Positions 41,260-50,791 of a DNA stretch of 64,000 nt are shown piece after piece. Below the pieces are notes generated by a model. It did not search any database, had not been told where the DNA came from, and worked only from the letters and a program-made list of their open reading frames with translations. The position numbers were made by a program, and so were the translations under genes. Each line of letters opens with the position of its first letter. The stretch's first letter is position 1. Source of the stretch: Sulfurimonas sp. HSL1-2 (GTDB taxonomy: Bacteria; Campylobacterota; Campylobacteria; Campylobacterales; Sulfurimonadaceae); contig NZ_CP147914.1 in NCBI RefSeq assembly GCF_039645565.1, positions 310,001-374,000 on the forward strand, written 5' to 3'.

Positions 41260-43308
41260 GTGAAATTAGGAGCCCTATGGAGCTGCGCCGTTCCGCTCGT
41301 GCTCCTTGCTTCCGGAACGGGTGGGGACGAACTGGCGGCACTGCTGGAAGAGGCAAACCGGGATGTGTCCGAGGCGGGGCTGAACCTTGACTACACGACG
41401 TCGGTCGTCTCGGTACTCGAACACGATCAGCTGTTCCGGCTGGGGGTGAACACCCTCTTTGAAGCCCTCTCGATCGTCCCTGGGGTAGAGACGAGTATCA
41501 GCCAGTTCGGGGTGAAGAAAGTCATTGTACGCGGTTTTGACAACCCTGACACCTTTACCTTTGACAAAACACGCCTCGAACTCGACGGCGTCCCCATCGA
41601 AACCGCTTTTCTGTCGAATACAGCCACCTTCCTGGAACTGCCAGTTGCCGTGATCGAACGCATCGAAGTGCTGCGCGGGCCGGCGTCGGCCTATTACGGG
41701 AACGGTGCATTCAACGGGGTCATCAGCGTGACAACACGGCATATGGAAGGAGACGGCAGCGCAATGTTCTTCGGCGGGGGGAGCTACGCCTACCGAATGG
41801 GGGGCGGGCGCCTTTTCGAAGTGCTGGGGCCGGAGACGACGCTGCAGGCCGACGTCTATCTGCAGCGTTCCGAAAAATTTCTGTCTGCCGGGGACGATTT
41901 CGTGCCGAAGAACATCTATGATCCGGGGAGCGGTAACACCATTCCGTTTCTGCGGGCCCCCGAAAGTAACGAGCGTCTTAACGATTACAGTATCGGGACG
42001 ACGATCACCCACAAGGGGTGGAGTCTGAAAAGCCGTATGAAAAGCCGCGAGAGCGGGAACTACTACGGATGGAACGAGCGCCTGGAGCTTGACACGGATC
42101 CCCGCAACATCGAGCGTTATTTTTTCGTCGAGGGCGGTTACGAAGCAACGCTCAGCGGGGCGACGACGCTGCACACCACCCTGATGTACAGCTATTATGA
42201 TCTGGATATAGAGGCACAGGACTATTACAGGGACCCGGATACGAATGTCATGGTACCGTACCGTTTCAGTGTTGCCGAAAGCGAGGACAAGTTCAGGGTC
42301 GAGAGCCGTATGAGCAGTACGGAGGTGGAAGGTCATCATACGAATGCAGGGGTGCTCTGGCAGCGCATACGCGAACGCAACAGTGAGATCAGCGAGACGC
42401 TGTCGCCTTACGGCGACCGTCCGGTCGTCGAAGAAGGGTTGTTGCGGGACAACCTCGCGCTCTATCTTCAGGACAACTGGGACCTGGGTCGCAGTTTCGG
42501 GCTGCTGCTCGCTGCGCGGGGGGATTACTATACCAAGGAGAAGCAGTTCTACCCGAGTGCCCAGCTCGGGGCCCTGTATACCCCGAATGACCGGTGGCAG
42601 CTGAAGGCCAATTACGGCCATGCGTTCCGAATCCCGTCATGGGTGGAGCAGTATTCGGTCGAATACGGTCCCGGTGACGGCACCCGTAGCGGCAACCCTG
42701 ACCTCAAGGCCGAGACGACGGATACGTTTGAAGTGATCGCCATTTACAAAAAGGATTCCGCGCAGCGTTTCCAGGTCAATACCTATCACGCCCTGCAGCA
42801 TGATGTCCTTGACATCGATGATAAACCGGCGGAAGGCGGTTACAGGAACTGGCCGTCACGGACATCGACGGGTGTTGAAGTGGCCTATGACGCGATGCTG
42901 CTGGCCCAGGACCATCTGCATCTGAGTCTCTCTTATACAAACACGACGTACCAAACGGCCGGCAGCGGGATCGAGCAGTTGATGCCGACGGCGGCCATCT
43001 GGATGAGCAAGGGCTACTTTGTTCATTACCTGAGCCCGCTTTTTTCACTCTCCGTCCTGGCAAAGTATATCGGGGAACACCCTTACAACCGGGAGTTTGA
43101 GGCGCGGGCCGGGACGGTGAACATGGATCCGTACCTGATCATGGATACGACGATGGCCTATGTCAGCCCGCTGCACTGGAGCCTGCTTTTTTCCATCAAA
43201 AACCTCTTGGATGCCGACGTGCGCTACCCCAGCTACTACTCCCGCCATCCTGACGGCCTTCCGAGAGAAGACCGGAATTTTCTTGTGGAAGCCGAGTACC
43301 GGTTTTGA
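41260..43308 (+). CDS. TonB-dependent outer-membrane receptor
   Basis: A 682-residue receptor. After a short signal sequence a plug domain contains LFEALSIVPGVETSISQFGVKKVIVRGF, VAVIERIEVLRGPASAYYGNGAFNGVISVTT (residues about 128-158). A 22-strand-type barrel follows, ending in VEAEYRF with terminal Phe. A TonB box is not obvious. The start is GTG at 41260. It is the first gene of a three-gene operon with the YfiR-like protein (4-bp overlap) and the diguanylate cyclase, which implies that ligand binding or transport is linked to c-di-GMP signalling. The ligand is unknown. Confidence 0.93.
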   Translation: MKLGALWSCAVPLVLLASGTGGDELAALLEEANRDVSEAGLNLDYTTSVVSVLEHDQLFRLGVNTLFEALSIVPGVETSISQFGVKKVIVRGFDNPDTFTFDKTRLELDGVPIETAFLSNTATFLELPVAVIERIEVLRGPASAYYGNGAFNGVISVTTRHMEGDGSAMFFGGGSYAYRMGGGRLFEVLGPETTLQADVYLQRSEKFLSAGDDFVPKNIYDPGSGNTIPFLRAPESNERLNDYSIGTTITHKGWSLKSRMKSRESGNYYGWNERLELDTDPRNIERYFFVEGGYEATLSGATTLHTTLMYSYYDLDIEAQDYYRDPDTNVMVPYRFSVAESEDKFRVESRMSSTEVEGHHTNAGVLWQRIRERNSEISETLSPYGDRPVVEEGLLRDNLALYLQDNWDLGRSFGLLLAARGDYYTKEKQFYPSAQLGALYTPNDRWQLKANYGHAFRIPSWVEQYSVEYGPGDGTRSGNPDLKAETTDTFEVIAIYKKDSAQRFQVNTYHALQHDVLDIDDKPAEGGYRNWPSRTSTGVEVAYDAMLLAQDHLHLSLSYTNTTYQTAGSGIEQLMPTAAIWMSKGYFVHYLSPLFSLSVLAKYIGEHPYNREFEARAGTVNMDPYLIMDTTMAYVSPLHWSLLFSIKNLLDADVRYPSYYSRHPDGLPREDRNFLVEAEYRF

Positions 43309-43859
43309 AACGGTGGCTGCTCCTGGTCCTCCTGCTGCCGCTGTCACTGGCGGCGTACCAGTATGAACCCGTGCTGCTCGAGACCCAGGCCAAACTTGCC
43401 CCCCGGCTGCTGATGATGAGCGAGGGGGTGGAAAAGGGTCCGGCGGACCTTCTCTCGATCTGTGTCATTTACGAAGCGGGAGAGGGGGAGGTGGCGGACG
43501 CTTTTGCGGGGATGGTACGCTCGGCGTATCCGGACGGCTGGAAAGGTATGAGGATACGGATCGTCAAAAGCCGCTATGAGGCACTGGAAACACGCTGCGA
43601 CCGTTGCGAACTTCTTTTTTTTCTCAATGCGGACGAAGAGAAAGTCCGGCGCGCCGTCTCCTATGCGACCGCGCACAAGAAACTGACAATGGCCTATGAG
43701 AACCGCTTCCTCGAATACGGGGTGCTGATGTCGCTGCATGTGGGCCGGAGCGTCCGCCCCTACCTCAACCTGCAGCAGGCCAAAGAGGCGGGGATTCATT
43801 TCAGCAGCGGCCTCAAGCGTATCTCCAAGTTCCTGGAACTGCCGAAGGAGACGCCGTGA
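43305..43859 (+). CDS. YfiR/DUF4154-like periplasmic protein
   Basis: A 184-residue protein with a signal peptide (cleavage near LSLAAYQ). The core resembles YfiR (DUF4154): LAPRLLMMSEG, an IVKS(R)xE strand, LLFFLNADEEKVRRAVSYA, MAYENRFLEYGVLMSLHV and NLQQAKEAGIHFSSGLKRIS near the end. YfiR holds the cyclase YfiN inactive in Pseudomonas. The start is TTG at 43305 through a TTGA overlap with the receptor stop; the end overlaps the cyclase start as GTGA. The likely role is to relay receptor or redox state to the cyclase. Confidence 0.82.
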   Translation: MKRWLLLVLLLPLSLAAYQYEPVLLETQAKLAPRLLMMSEGVEKGPADLLSICVIYEAGEGEVADAFAGMVRSAYPDGWKGMRIRIVKSRYEALETRCDRCELLFFLNADEEKVRRAVSYATAHKKLTMAYENRFLEYGVLMSLHVGRSVRPYLNLQQAKEAGIHFSSGLKRISKFLELPKETP

Positions 43860-45175
43860 AGCCCTCCGTCCGCACCCGTATCCTCGGTACGGTCATCGTC
43901 TTTGCTCTCGCCCTTTTCCTGCTGGTGCAGTACCAGTACGAGGTCAAACTCAAAGTGATCCTCAATACGACCGAGCAGAGCAAGTATGAGACGGTGGCCG
44001 ATACGGTACTCCCCATCCTGGCGGTCAACACGGCATTTGAACTCGAACATGAGAACCGCCAGTACATTGCGGAACTGGTGCGCCAAAATCCGGACCTCGT
44101 ACGTGTCATTCTCACTGCCGAGGGCATGGCGATGATTGACATCGGGGAACATATCCCAAAGCATACGACGCTTATCCGCCTGCATAAAATCGTGCCGGAC
44201 CCGCAAGGCGGGAGTGCGCTGGGCGAAGTGACCTTCATCTTTACCAGCCGTGTGCTGCAGATGACGGAGCAGGAACACCGGACCTTCATCATCAGTTTCG
44301 TACTCGTTGCGGGGCTGCTGTTGCTGTTGCTGATTGTCATTCTGCATTACGCCATACGGCCGATCTATGTTCTGCTGACTTGGATCCGTAACTTTGATCC
44401 GAAAACCGATGATATGAGCACGATGCCCGAGGCGTGCTGTGATGAGGTGCGGATGATCGAGGAGTCTATGCAGCAGATGTTTGAACGTATCCGCCACTAC
44501 ACCTCGGAACTCGATGAACTCAACCGCAACCTGGATGAGAAGGTCCGCGAACGGACGGATGCCCTGACATGGACCAATGCGCAGCTCCAGGAGGAGATCC
44601 GTATCCGCGAAACGGCGGAGCAGGCGCTGAAGGGGGCCAATGAACGGCTGACGGCGTTGAGCCGACTGGACGTCCTGACGGGGATCGCCAACCGTCGTTC
44701 GTTCCAGGAACATCTGAACGAATCCTGGGCGGTATGCGTCCGCGAGCAGATTCCCCTCTCGCTCGTCATCTGCGATATCGACCACTTCAAGCGCGTGAAC
44801 GACACCTACGGGCACCCTGCCGGTGACGTGGTGATCCGGAGCATTGCGGAGATCCTGGGCAGTGAGATCAAGCGTGCATCCGACCTCGTGGCCCGCTACG
44901 GCGGCGAGGAGTTTGCCGTGATCCTTTTCGATACGGGGTATGCCGATGCACAGGCGCTGGTGAAACGGCTGCAGGAGAAGGTGTGGGCGATGTCGCCGCT
45001 GCCACCGCCGGCGGAAGCGGTCAGCGGTATTACGCTCAGTTTCGGGTTCTGTTCACTGGTGCCCGGGCCGCATGACAGCATCGCCAAATGCATCGCCGCC
45101 GCAGACCAGGCGCTTTACAGGGCGAAAAAAGCGGGGCGGAACCGCATCGTCTACGGAGAGTCCTCCGAGGCATAG
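43856..45175 (+). CDS. membrane diguanylate cyclase (YfiN-like)
   Basis: A 439-residue protein: helix 1 (about 9-25), periplasmic sensor, helix 2 (about 143-165), a HAMP-like region and coiled coil (to about 260), then a GGDEF domain. The active site is RYGGEEF and the inhibitory I-site RASD lies five residues before it, so product feedback is likely. LSRLDVLTGIANRRSFQEHL is the domain start. GTG at 43856 overlaps the YfiR-like stop. It synthesises c-di-GMP and is probably controlled by the upstream periplasmic protein. Confidence 0.94.
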   Translation: MKPSVRTRILGTVIVFALALFLLVQYQYEVKLKVILNTTEQSKYETVADTVLPILAVNTAFELEHENRQYIAELVRQNPDLVRVILTAEGMAMIDIGEHIPKHTTLIRLHKIVPDPQGGSALGEVTFIFTSRVLQMTEQEHRTFIISFVLVAGLLLLLLIVILHYAIRPIYVLLTWIRNFDPKTDDMSTMPEACCDEVRMIEESMQQMFERIRHYTSELDELNRNLDEKVRERTDALTWTNAQLQEEIRIRETAEQALKGANERLTALSRLDVLTGIANRRSFQEHLNESWAVCVREQIPLSLVICDIDHFKRVNDTYGHPAGDVVIRSIAEILGSEIKRASDLVARYGGEEFAVILFDTGYADAQALVKRLQEKVWAMSPLPPPAEAVSGITLSFGFCSLVPGPHDSIAKCIAAADQALYRAKKAGRNRIVYGESSEA

Positions 45176-45178
45176 CGC

Positions 45179-46300
45179 CTAATCCTCGGTGTGGTGTTTG
45201 GAGAGTTTGCGGATAATGGTATCGATCTGGGCGCTGGTCAGGGCGTGGTGGACCTTGACCACGTTGCTGATATAGGCGATTTCCGTCACCGTCACCCCGT
45301 AAGGGTCTTTTTTTACGGAATAGGGCTTGCCGTTGCGCTCGGTGATCAGTTCCAGGTTCTTGCGGCTGTGGGAGAGGAAAAAGTTGAGAATATACCCCCC
45401 GGCGTGCTCTTTCTCGATGGCGATATAGGCCCGGGCGTCATGGGGGTTCGCGATGCCGGGAAAGCGTTCGTGGAACGCCTCGGGCTCCATGTAGCCGATG
45501 TACATTTTGACGAACAGGTCGTGGTAGCGCTGGACGGTTTTGGAGAAGAGGAACTGGGTATTGATAACCCCGTTCTTGATCCGGATTTTATTGAGCACCC
45601 ACCCCAGGGTATTGTAGTAGCGGAACGGATGGATTTTCAGGTCTTCCGTGCCGACGATCTGCGCCCCGCCGATGCGTTTGAAAGGCTTGCGTTTCGGACG
45701 TTTCTCCTGCTGCAGCCATTCGAAAACACTTGCGGCACTGTAGGGTTTGGTGACCCAGGCCGTCGCGTAATCGGGCAGGGTGCTCAGCCCCGTCACCCCT
45801 TCGTTGAGGATCAGGAGGGCCTTGATGGAGTAGTGCGGGAAAAGGGTCTGCAGGAGTGCGCGTTTTTTCCGCATGCGCTTGCGCAGGTTCGTCACCGAGC
45901 CCACCAGGGTCATCTCGACGAAGTAAAGCTCTTTGTCCGTAAAGAACATGGCGTCGAATTCGCCGATCTCGTTGCGTTTGATCCGGTAGACGATCTGTCC
46001 CTTCCAGTTGACGGAGAGCGCATTGGGCTGGGCCTTCGTACGCTCCTTGTGGGGGCCCTTGACGATGAACTTTTTGATGAACTGATGCTGCTTGACGTAG
46101 CGCAGGAGCATCTCGTAGGCGTAGTTCTCGAAGACTTCGCCCTCGAAGGAGCGGTAGGCGCTCATGAAGGCGTCGTCGTCGGGACCGAGCCCCTTTTTGA
46201 GCAGGGAGAGGAGGTGCTTGACGTGGTAGTCGTAGTAGAGGAGGTTATCGCCCAGTTCGCTGTCATCGAGGTTGGCGATGGCTTTGCTGATTTTGGGCAA
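45179..46300 (-). CDS. uncharacterised protein with PD-(D/E)XK-like pattern
   Basis: A 373-residue soluble protein. The N-terminal half has SFEGEVFENYAYEMLLRY (residues 51-68), GEFDAMFFTDKELYFVEMT (Asp116, Glu129, Thr131) and a basic helix LRKRMRKKRALLQ. This order resembles PD-(D/E)XK nucleases, but with Thr at the lysine position. The C-terminal half shows no known domain. The start is TTG at 46300 with AAGGAG upstream. It converges on the diguanylate cyclase gene and stands alone. I do not recognise a named family; the fold is inferred from pattern only. Confidence 0.7.
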   Translation of the reverse strand: MPKISKAIANLDDSELGDNLLYYDYHVKHLLSLLKKGLGPDDDAFMSAYRSFEGEVFENYAYEMLLRYVKQHQFIKKFIVKGPHKERTKAQPNALSVNWKGQIVYRIKRNEIGEFDAMFFTDKELYFVEMTLVGSVTNLRKRMRKKRALLQTLFPHYSIKALLILNEGVTGLSTLPDYATAWVTKPYSAASVFEWLQQEKRPKRKPFKRIGGAQIVGTEDLKIHPFRYYNTLGWVLNKIRIKNGVINTQFLFSKTVQRYHDLFVKMYIGYMEPEAFHERFPGIANPHDARAYIAIEKEHAGGYILNFFLSHSRKNLELITERNGKPYSVKKDPYGVTVTEIAYISNVVKVHHALTSAQIDTIIRKLSKHHTED

Positions 46301-46400
46301 TAGAACTCCTTTTTTCGGGTGCCTTCGGTTTCTTGCGCACATTATAGAGAAAGTCGGCTGTGAGTTTCCCGAAGCCGTGACAGGGTTTAATTTCAGAGGG

Positions 46401-46406
46401 TATAAT
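46401..46406 (+). promoter_or_regulatory. -10 box six bases before a start codon
   Basis: TATAAT is followed by six bases and the ATG (46413) of the lipoprotein gene, so a transcript from it would have almost no leader. Confidence 0.5.
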
Positions 46407-46412
46407 AGAGGC

Positions 46413-47285
46413 ATGAAGAAATTACATAGCGCGATGATTGCCTCGGCGGCTCTCTTGGCCGTGCTCTCCGGATGCGGACAGGTCGAGGATACGCAGACCC
46501 AGGATAACAACACCATTGACCTGCCGACGACCCCGGCGAACAACTGCCCAACGGGGACGTATTCGGAGAACGATTTCGGGTGCTACGACAGCAGCGCCCT
46601 TTTCCCGAGTGCGACGGGTGAGACGGTGGTCGAGGATATGTGGAGTGTTTATTCGCAAAGCAATACGAACCGGACGGACGGTGTCGTCTTTTACGACCGT
46701 TATCAGTTCGGATACCAGTTCTCCTCACTGGGGTACGCTTTTCAGCAAAACGCGTCGGATGATTATACGTACTACGGAGAATGGGGCGTCGCCAGCAGCG
46801 GGAACCCGCTGAACGTTGGAAACTATAACGGGATACTTCACCAATACACGGCAACGGGCCAGGGGTTCCAGGGGCAGCCGAACTGTTACGAGGTGACCGA
46901 TGACGGCACCACCCTCAAGCTCTGCCATGAAACGCTGCAGAACGAGGGCGCCACGATGGGGAGCACGGGCTACTATTACGGCACCACGGTCAAGTTCGGG
47001 AACCTGCTCAATTACAACTTCACCGTTGTCGGCACGTGGACGATTTCGGGCTTTGACGCAAACCCGGCTCCCGAGACGACGGTTTATTTCAGCGACAACG
47101 GCACAATCTCGACGGGCAGCGGCGGCGAGTGGGGCGTCAGCGCGGACGGGAAAGTGATCGAGATCGCCGGGGTTCGCTACCTGGTCTTCCAGTACCTCGA
47201 TGATCCCGACGTGAACTGTATCGCGACCCTTGAGCTCGCGGGCGGAACGGCGACGTCCACGCTTTGGAAAATGTGTAAACAGTAA
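46413..47285 (+). CDS. putative lipoprotein of unknown function
   Basis: A 290-residue exported protein with lipobox LSGC (Cys21). The mature part is rich in Thr, Asn, Tyr and Gly, with four further Cys (CPTG, GCYD, NCYEV, LCHE) and two near the end (NCIAT, MCKQ), suggesting disulfides. Repeated strand-like stretches suggest a beta protein. I recognise no domain. The predicted -10 box is so close to the ATG that the mRNA may be leaderless. A GC-rich hairpin follows the stop. Confidence 0.78.
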   Translation: MKKLHSAMIASAALLAVLSGCGQVEDTQTQDNNTIDLPTTPANNCPTGTYSENDFGCYDSSALFPSATGETVVEDMWSVYSQSNTNRTDGVVFYDRYQFGYQFSSLGYAFQQNASDDYTYYGEWGVASSGNPLNVGNYNGILHQYTATGQGFQGQPNCYEVTDDGTTLKLCHETLQNEGATMGSTGYYYGTTVKFGNLLNYNFTVVGTWTISGFDANPAPETTVYFSDNGTISTGSGGEWGVSADGKVIEIAGVRYLVFQYLDDPDVNCIATLELAGGTATSTLWKMCKQ

Positions 47286-47299
47286 ACCCCTACTCCTCC

Positions 47300-47329
47300 C
47301 CGGCCCACGGCCGGTTCACCCCCTTTTTT
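47300..47329 (+). terminator. probable terminator after the lipoprotein gene
   Basis: CCGGCC and GGCCGG pair around CAC (47300-47314). A run of six T follows nine bases further on. Confidence 0.45.
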
Positions 47330-47413
47330 CTTTCACCTTCAGTGCCGAAAATTTACTCTTGTTTCCTGTGCGGAAATAGATTATGATGCTGAATATTTAC
47401 ATGGAGGAATACG

Positions 47414-47641
47414 ATGGAGTATGACGACGATGATGCTTCATTAAGCAAGGAAAACGTCACACCCTTTGACGATGATGAAGAGGACACCGTTCCGCGCAAA
47501 AAATCGCCCCGCAAAGAGCGTGCCGACGAGGAGCTGGTCAACCAGAAAAGAGGCTATACGTCTCAGGAGCGCGACATGATCGAAGCGTGGCTGAAAACGC
47601 ATAGACCGCAGCGGGATGCTCTGGACGACGAAGAGGAGTAA
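47414..47641 (+). CDS. small charged hypothetical protein
   Basis: A 75-residue, highly charged soluble protein: acidic N-terminus (EYDDDDAS, FDDDEED), a basic middle (RKKSPRKER), then a helix with YTSQERDMIEAWLKTHRPQRDAL and an acidic tail. GGAGGAA precedes the ATG, which supports expression. It is separated from neighbours on both sides. No family recognised; the charge pattern would suit an RNA- or protein-binding adaptor but this is a guess. Confidence 0.65.
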   Translation: MEYDDDDASLSKENVTPFDDDEEDTVPRKKSPRKERADEELVNQKRGYTSQERDMIEAWLKTHRPQRDALDDEEE

Positions 47642-47755
47642 TTGAAGTATGCCGGGGGATACGTTCCTTGGCACTGTTCCGAACGTCTATAACATTGATA
47701 GGATCTTAGGGATATTTTGTCTGAATCGTTCTGTAGGGAATGAAGGGTTCAATAA

Positions 47756-47843
47756 TGGCAGACAGGAAGGGATTCGAACCCTCGAAGCTGTTACACTTAC
47801 ACGCGTTCCAGGCGTGCGCCTTCAACCGCTCGGCCACCTGTCT
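47756..47843 (-). tRNA. tRNA-Ser (anticodon GGA)
   Basis: An 88-nt class II tRNA on the minus strand with a long variable arm. The acceptor stem AGACAGG pairs with CCTGTCT, followed by G and an encoded CCA. The anticodon loop CTGGAAC gives GGA, and the T arm contains GGTTCGAATCC. The first base is A, not the more usual G. Confidence 0.95.
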
Positions 47844-47931
47844 ACATTTTGAAGACCCGCATTATACTCAAACAATTCTCAATTTAGTTTTAAACGAATC
47901 GGCTAAGAAGCGGTATCGGCTTCGAAGTCGC

Positions 47932-47937
47932 TATAAT
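47932..47937 (+). promoter_or_regulatory. -10 box of mnmG
   Basis: TATAAT 48 bases before the mnmG start, in an AT-rich segment after the tRNA-Ser gene. Confidence 0.5.
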
Positions 47938-47985
47938 TCCAGTCATTAAAGGTTGAAAAGAGACCTGATTCCGGAGAGAAAAGAC

Positions 47986-49869
47986 GTGTTGGAATACGAT
48001 ATTATCGTCGTCGGCGGCGGGCATGCAGGCATAGAGGCTTCCCTGGCGGCGGCACGTATGGGCAAAAAGACCCTGCTGGTCTCCATGCTGGCCGAACAGG
48101 TGGGCGCGACGTCGTGCAACCCGGCCGTCGGCGGTTTGGCGAAGGGGCACCTGGTCAGAGAACTCGATGCTCTCGGCGGCGAGATGGGACTGCTGACCGA
48201 CGAAGCGGGGATCCAGTACCGTATTCTCAACGCGGCGAAAGGGCCCGCCGTACGCGGCAGCCGTGCACAGATCGATATGGACAAATACCGTATCGCGGCA
48301 CGCAACGTGATTTTGAACACGCCCAACCTCGACCTGCTGCAGGAGACCGTTGAAGGGCTGCTTTATGACGAGCAGACGGTCACAGGGGTGCGCACGAACC
48401 TGCTCAACGAATACCGTGCCAAACGTGTCGTCCTCACGACGGGGACCTTCCTCAAAGGGGTCGTGCATATCGGCGAGGTGAAACAGACGGCCGGCCGTTT
48501 CGGGGAGTTTTCGGCGGAGAATCTCTCCGATTCGCTCCGCGCCCTCGGGCTCAAGGTCGGCCGCCTCAAAACGGGTACCTGTCCCCGCGTCGACTCCAAG
48601 ACGATCGATTTCTCGGTGATGGAGCAGCAGCCCGGCGACGAACTGCCGAACCCTTTCAGTTTCCGGACCGACCGCAAAAAGTTTGCCGAAGAGAAGCGGC
48701 AGCTCCCCTGCTATATCGCCTATACGAATGAAGATACGCACGGCATCATCGAGGGCAACTTCCACCGCGCCCCGCTCTTTACGGGCCAGATCGAGGGGAT
48801 TGGCCCCCGCTACTGCCCCAGTATCGAGGACAAGATCAACCGTTTCCGGGACAAAGACCGTCACCACCTTTTCATCGAGCCGCAGACCGAGGAGAACACC
48901 GAGTGCTACATCAACGGGATGAGCACCTCGCTGCCGCCGGATGTACAGCAGGCGATGGTCCACTCGGTGCGGGGGATGGAGAACGCGAAGATCGTCCGCT
49001 ACGGCTACGCGATCGAGTATGACTACGTCGACCCGACGGAGCTGAAGCACTCGCTGGAGACGAAAAAGGTGCACCATCTTTTCCTGGCCGGCCAGATCAA
49101 CGGGACGACAGGGTACGAGGAGGCGGCAGCCCAGGGGCTGATGGCGGGGATCAACGCCGCGCTCTCGCTGGACGGCCGGGAGCCGCTGGTCCTGGGCCGC
49201 GACGAGGCCTATATCGGCGTCCTGATCGATGACCTGGTGACGAAGGGGACCAAAGAGCCCTACCGTATGTTCACTTCCCGTGCCGAGTACCGTCTGCTGC
49301 TGCGCGAAGAGACGGCCGACATCCGCCTGGGCAAATACGGCCACGATGCGGGACTTATCGACGATGCGACTTTCGAACGGTTCGAGACGAAACGCAAGCA
49401 GATCGAGGAGGGGGTGGCCCTCGTCAATGCGACGGAATATACCCCGAACAAGGAGTTCCTCGCCTTCCTGGAAAGCATCGGCGAGGAGCGTGTGACGGAC
49501 AAAATTACCGCGCAGCAGCTTATCGCGCGCAAGAGCTTCACCCGCGAGAAGATGCTCACCCTCCTTCCGGAGCTTGGCAAGTACGATCCGTATATCCAGG
49601 AGCAGATCATGGTCGAGGCGAAGTACGCCCGCTACGTCGAGAAGCAGCTCGACGAGATCGAGAAGATGAAGAAGAACATCAGCATCAAGATCCCTGAAGG
49701 GTTCGACTTTGCCTCCGTCAAGGGGCTCTCCAACGAGATCGTCGAGAAGCTGAAAACCTTCAACCCGCCGACCCTGCAGGCAGCCTCGCAGATCAGCGGG
49801 GTGACGCCGGCGGCGATCGAGATCCTGCACATCTATATCAAGATGGCACAGAAAAAGGCGGCAGGATGA
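47986..49869 (+). CDS. mnmG: tRNA uridine-5-carboxymethylaminomethyl synthesis enzyme MnmG
   Basis: A 627-residue FAD protein that, with MnmE, modifies the wobble uridine of certain tRNAs. The FAD motif [19 protein letters not shown] is at the N-terminus. [35 protein letters not shown], and [26 protein letters not shown] are diagnostic. The C-terminal MnmE-binding helices are complete. I use GTG at 47986 (GGAG nine bases upstream); TTG at 47989 is an alternative, and the longer frame from 47953 is less likely. The next gene overlaps by 4 bp. Confidence 0.97.
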   Translation: MLEYDIIVVGGGHAGIEASLAAARMGKKTLLVSMLAEQVGATSCNPAVGGLAKGHLVRELDALGGEMGLLTDEAGIQYRILNAAKGPAVRGSRAQIDMDKYRIAARNVILNTPNLDLLQETVEGLLYDEQTVTGVRTNLLNEYRAKRVVLTTGTFLKGVVHIGEVKQTAGRFGEFSAENLSDSLRALGLKVGRLKTGTCPRVDSKTIDFSVMEQQPGDELPNPFSFRTDRKKFAEEKRQLPCYIAYTNEDTHGIIEGNFHRAPLFTGQIEGIGPRYCPSIEDKINRFRDKDRHHLFIEPQTEENTECYINGMSTSLPPDVQQAMVHSVRGMENAKIVRYGYAIEYDYVDPTELKHSLETKKVHHLFLAGQINGTTGYEEAAAQGLMAGINAALSLDGREPLVLGRDEAYIGVLIDDLVTKGTKEPYRMFTSRAEYRLLLREETADIRLGKYGHDAGLIDDATFERFETKRKQIEEGVALVNATEYTPNKEFLAFLESIGEERVTDKITAQQLIARKSFTREKMLTLLPELGKYDPYIQEQIMVEAKYARYVEKQLDEIEKMKKNISIKIPEGFDFASVKGLSNEIVEKLKTFNPPTLQAASQISGVTPAAIEILHIYIKMAQKKAAG

Positions 49870-50735
49870 GACTCTTTTACTATGTACACACCGGGCACCG
49901 CATCGGCCTGGACCGTTTCCGCCGCGCCGCGACGATCATCCGCGCCCTGGGCGACGTCGATATCACCCTGCTGACTTCCGATTTCCGTATCGCTTCGATG
50001 GCACGCGAACACGGCATCAAGCGTGCCGTCGGCGTCGACGTCGTACGCAATATCCCCCAGATCGCGAACAACGGCGACAAGATCATCTTCGACTCCGCCG
50101 AGATCAATCCGGTCATGCTCGACGACATGACCCGCTACTTCTCGACCTTTATCCGCATCAGCGACGATCCGAACGAGCAGAAGCACCCCGGCGAACTGCT
50201 CGTCTCCCCCTACCTCGAAGGTGAAGGGATCTTCAAAGGCGTCGCCGTGGACGACGCCTGGTTCGATATAAAACCCAAAACAATCAAGCGGGCCTTCTTT
50301 TTCGGCGATGACGACTACGAGGAGGACCTGGCGGCGAACGCCGAGACTTTTGCAGGGCTGGAGCTGGAGCTGCTGGAAGGGTTCTACTGGTTTTACGGCT
50401 ACGGCGGGAAGCTCAAGGAGCGTTTTACGGCGCTGCATGATGAAGAGGCGTACGATACGGTCGTCGCCGGAAGCGAATGCCTGGTGACGTCGTCTCCCCA
50501 GGCGGTGCTGGAGCACCTTGCCGCCGGCGGCAAACCGATCTACCTTCAGCGTGCCGATTACCCGACCGATTTTATCCCGCTTTTCGAATCCCTCACCATT
50601 CCCGTTATTCACGGTTTTAATAAGTCAGCATTATCGGCAGCATTAAACGAAGTGCAATCACATACCTATCACGCTTGTCCCAAAAATAGCGAAGAATTAG
50701 CAACCTTTCTTAAACAAAATCTAAATTTATATTGA
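49866..50735 (+). CDS. GT-B-like protein of unknown function
   Basis: A 289-residue soluble protein. The N-terminus ([27 protein letters not shown]) and a nucleotide-binding-like C-terminal part ([28 protein letters not shown]) resemble the two halves of GT-B glycosyltransferases or the PseG/MurG group. No catalytic signature is certain. It overlaps the mnmG stop (ATGA). I recall no characterised homologue. The last 40 codons are more AT-rich than the rest. Confidence 0.65.
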   Translation: MRLFYYVHTGHRIGLDRFRRAATIIRALGDVDITLLTSDFRIASMAREHGIKRAVGVDVVRNIPQIANNGDKIIFDSAEINPVMLDDMTRYFSTFIRISDDPNEQKHPGELLVSPYLEGEGIFKGVAVDDAWFDIKPKTIKRAFFFGDDDYEEDLAANAETFAGLELELLEGFYWFYGYGGKLKERFTALHDEEAYDTVVAGSECLVTSSPQAVLEHLAAGGKPIYLQRADYPTDFIPLFESLTIPVIHGFNKSALSAALNEVQSHTYHACPKNSEELATFLKQNLNLY

Positions 50736-50791
50736 CTTAATCCTATTTTATATAAGATAGAGCGAAATGTTTTATAAGTGAGGACAAAACT

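Noticed and set aside
47890-49830. Minus-strand frame of 646 codons opposite mnmG
   Set aside because: Shadow of mnmG. Low-complexity Leu/Arg/Val/Asp composition and no ribosome site.
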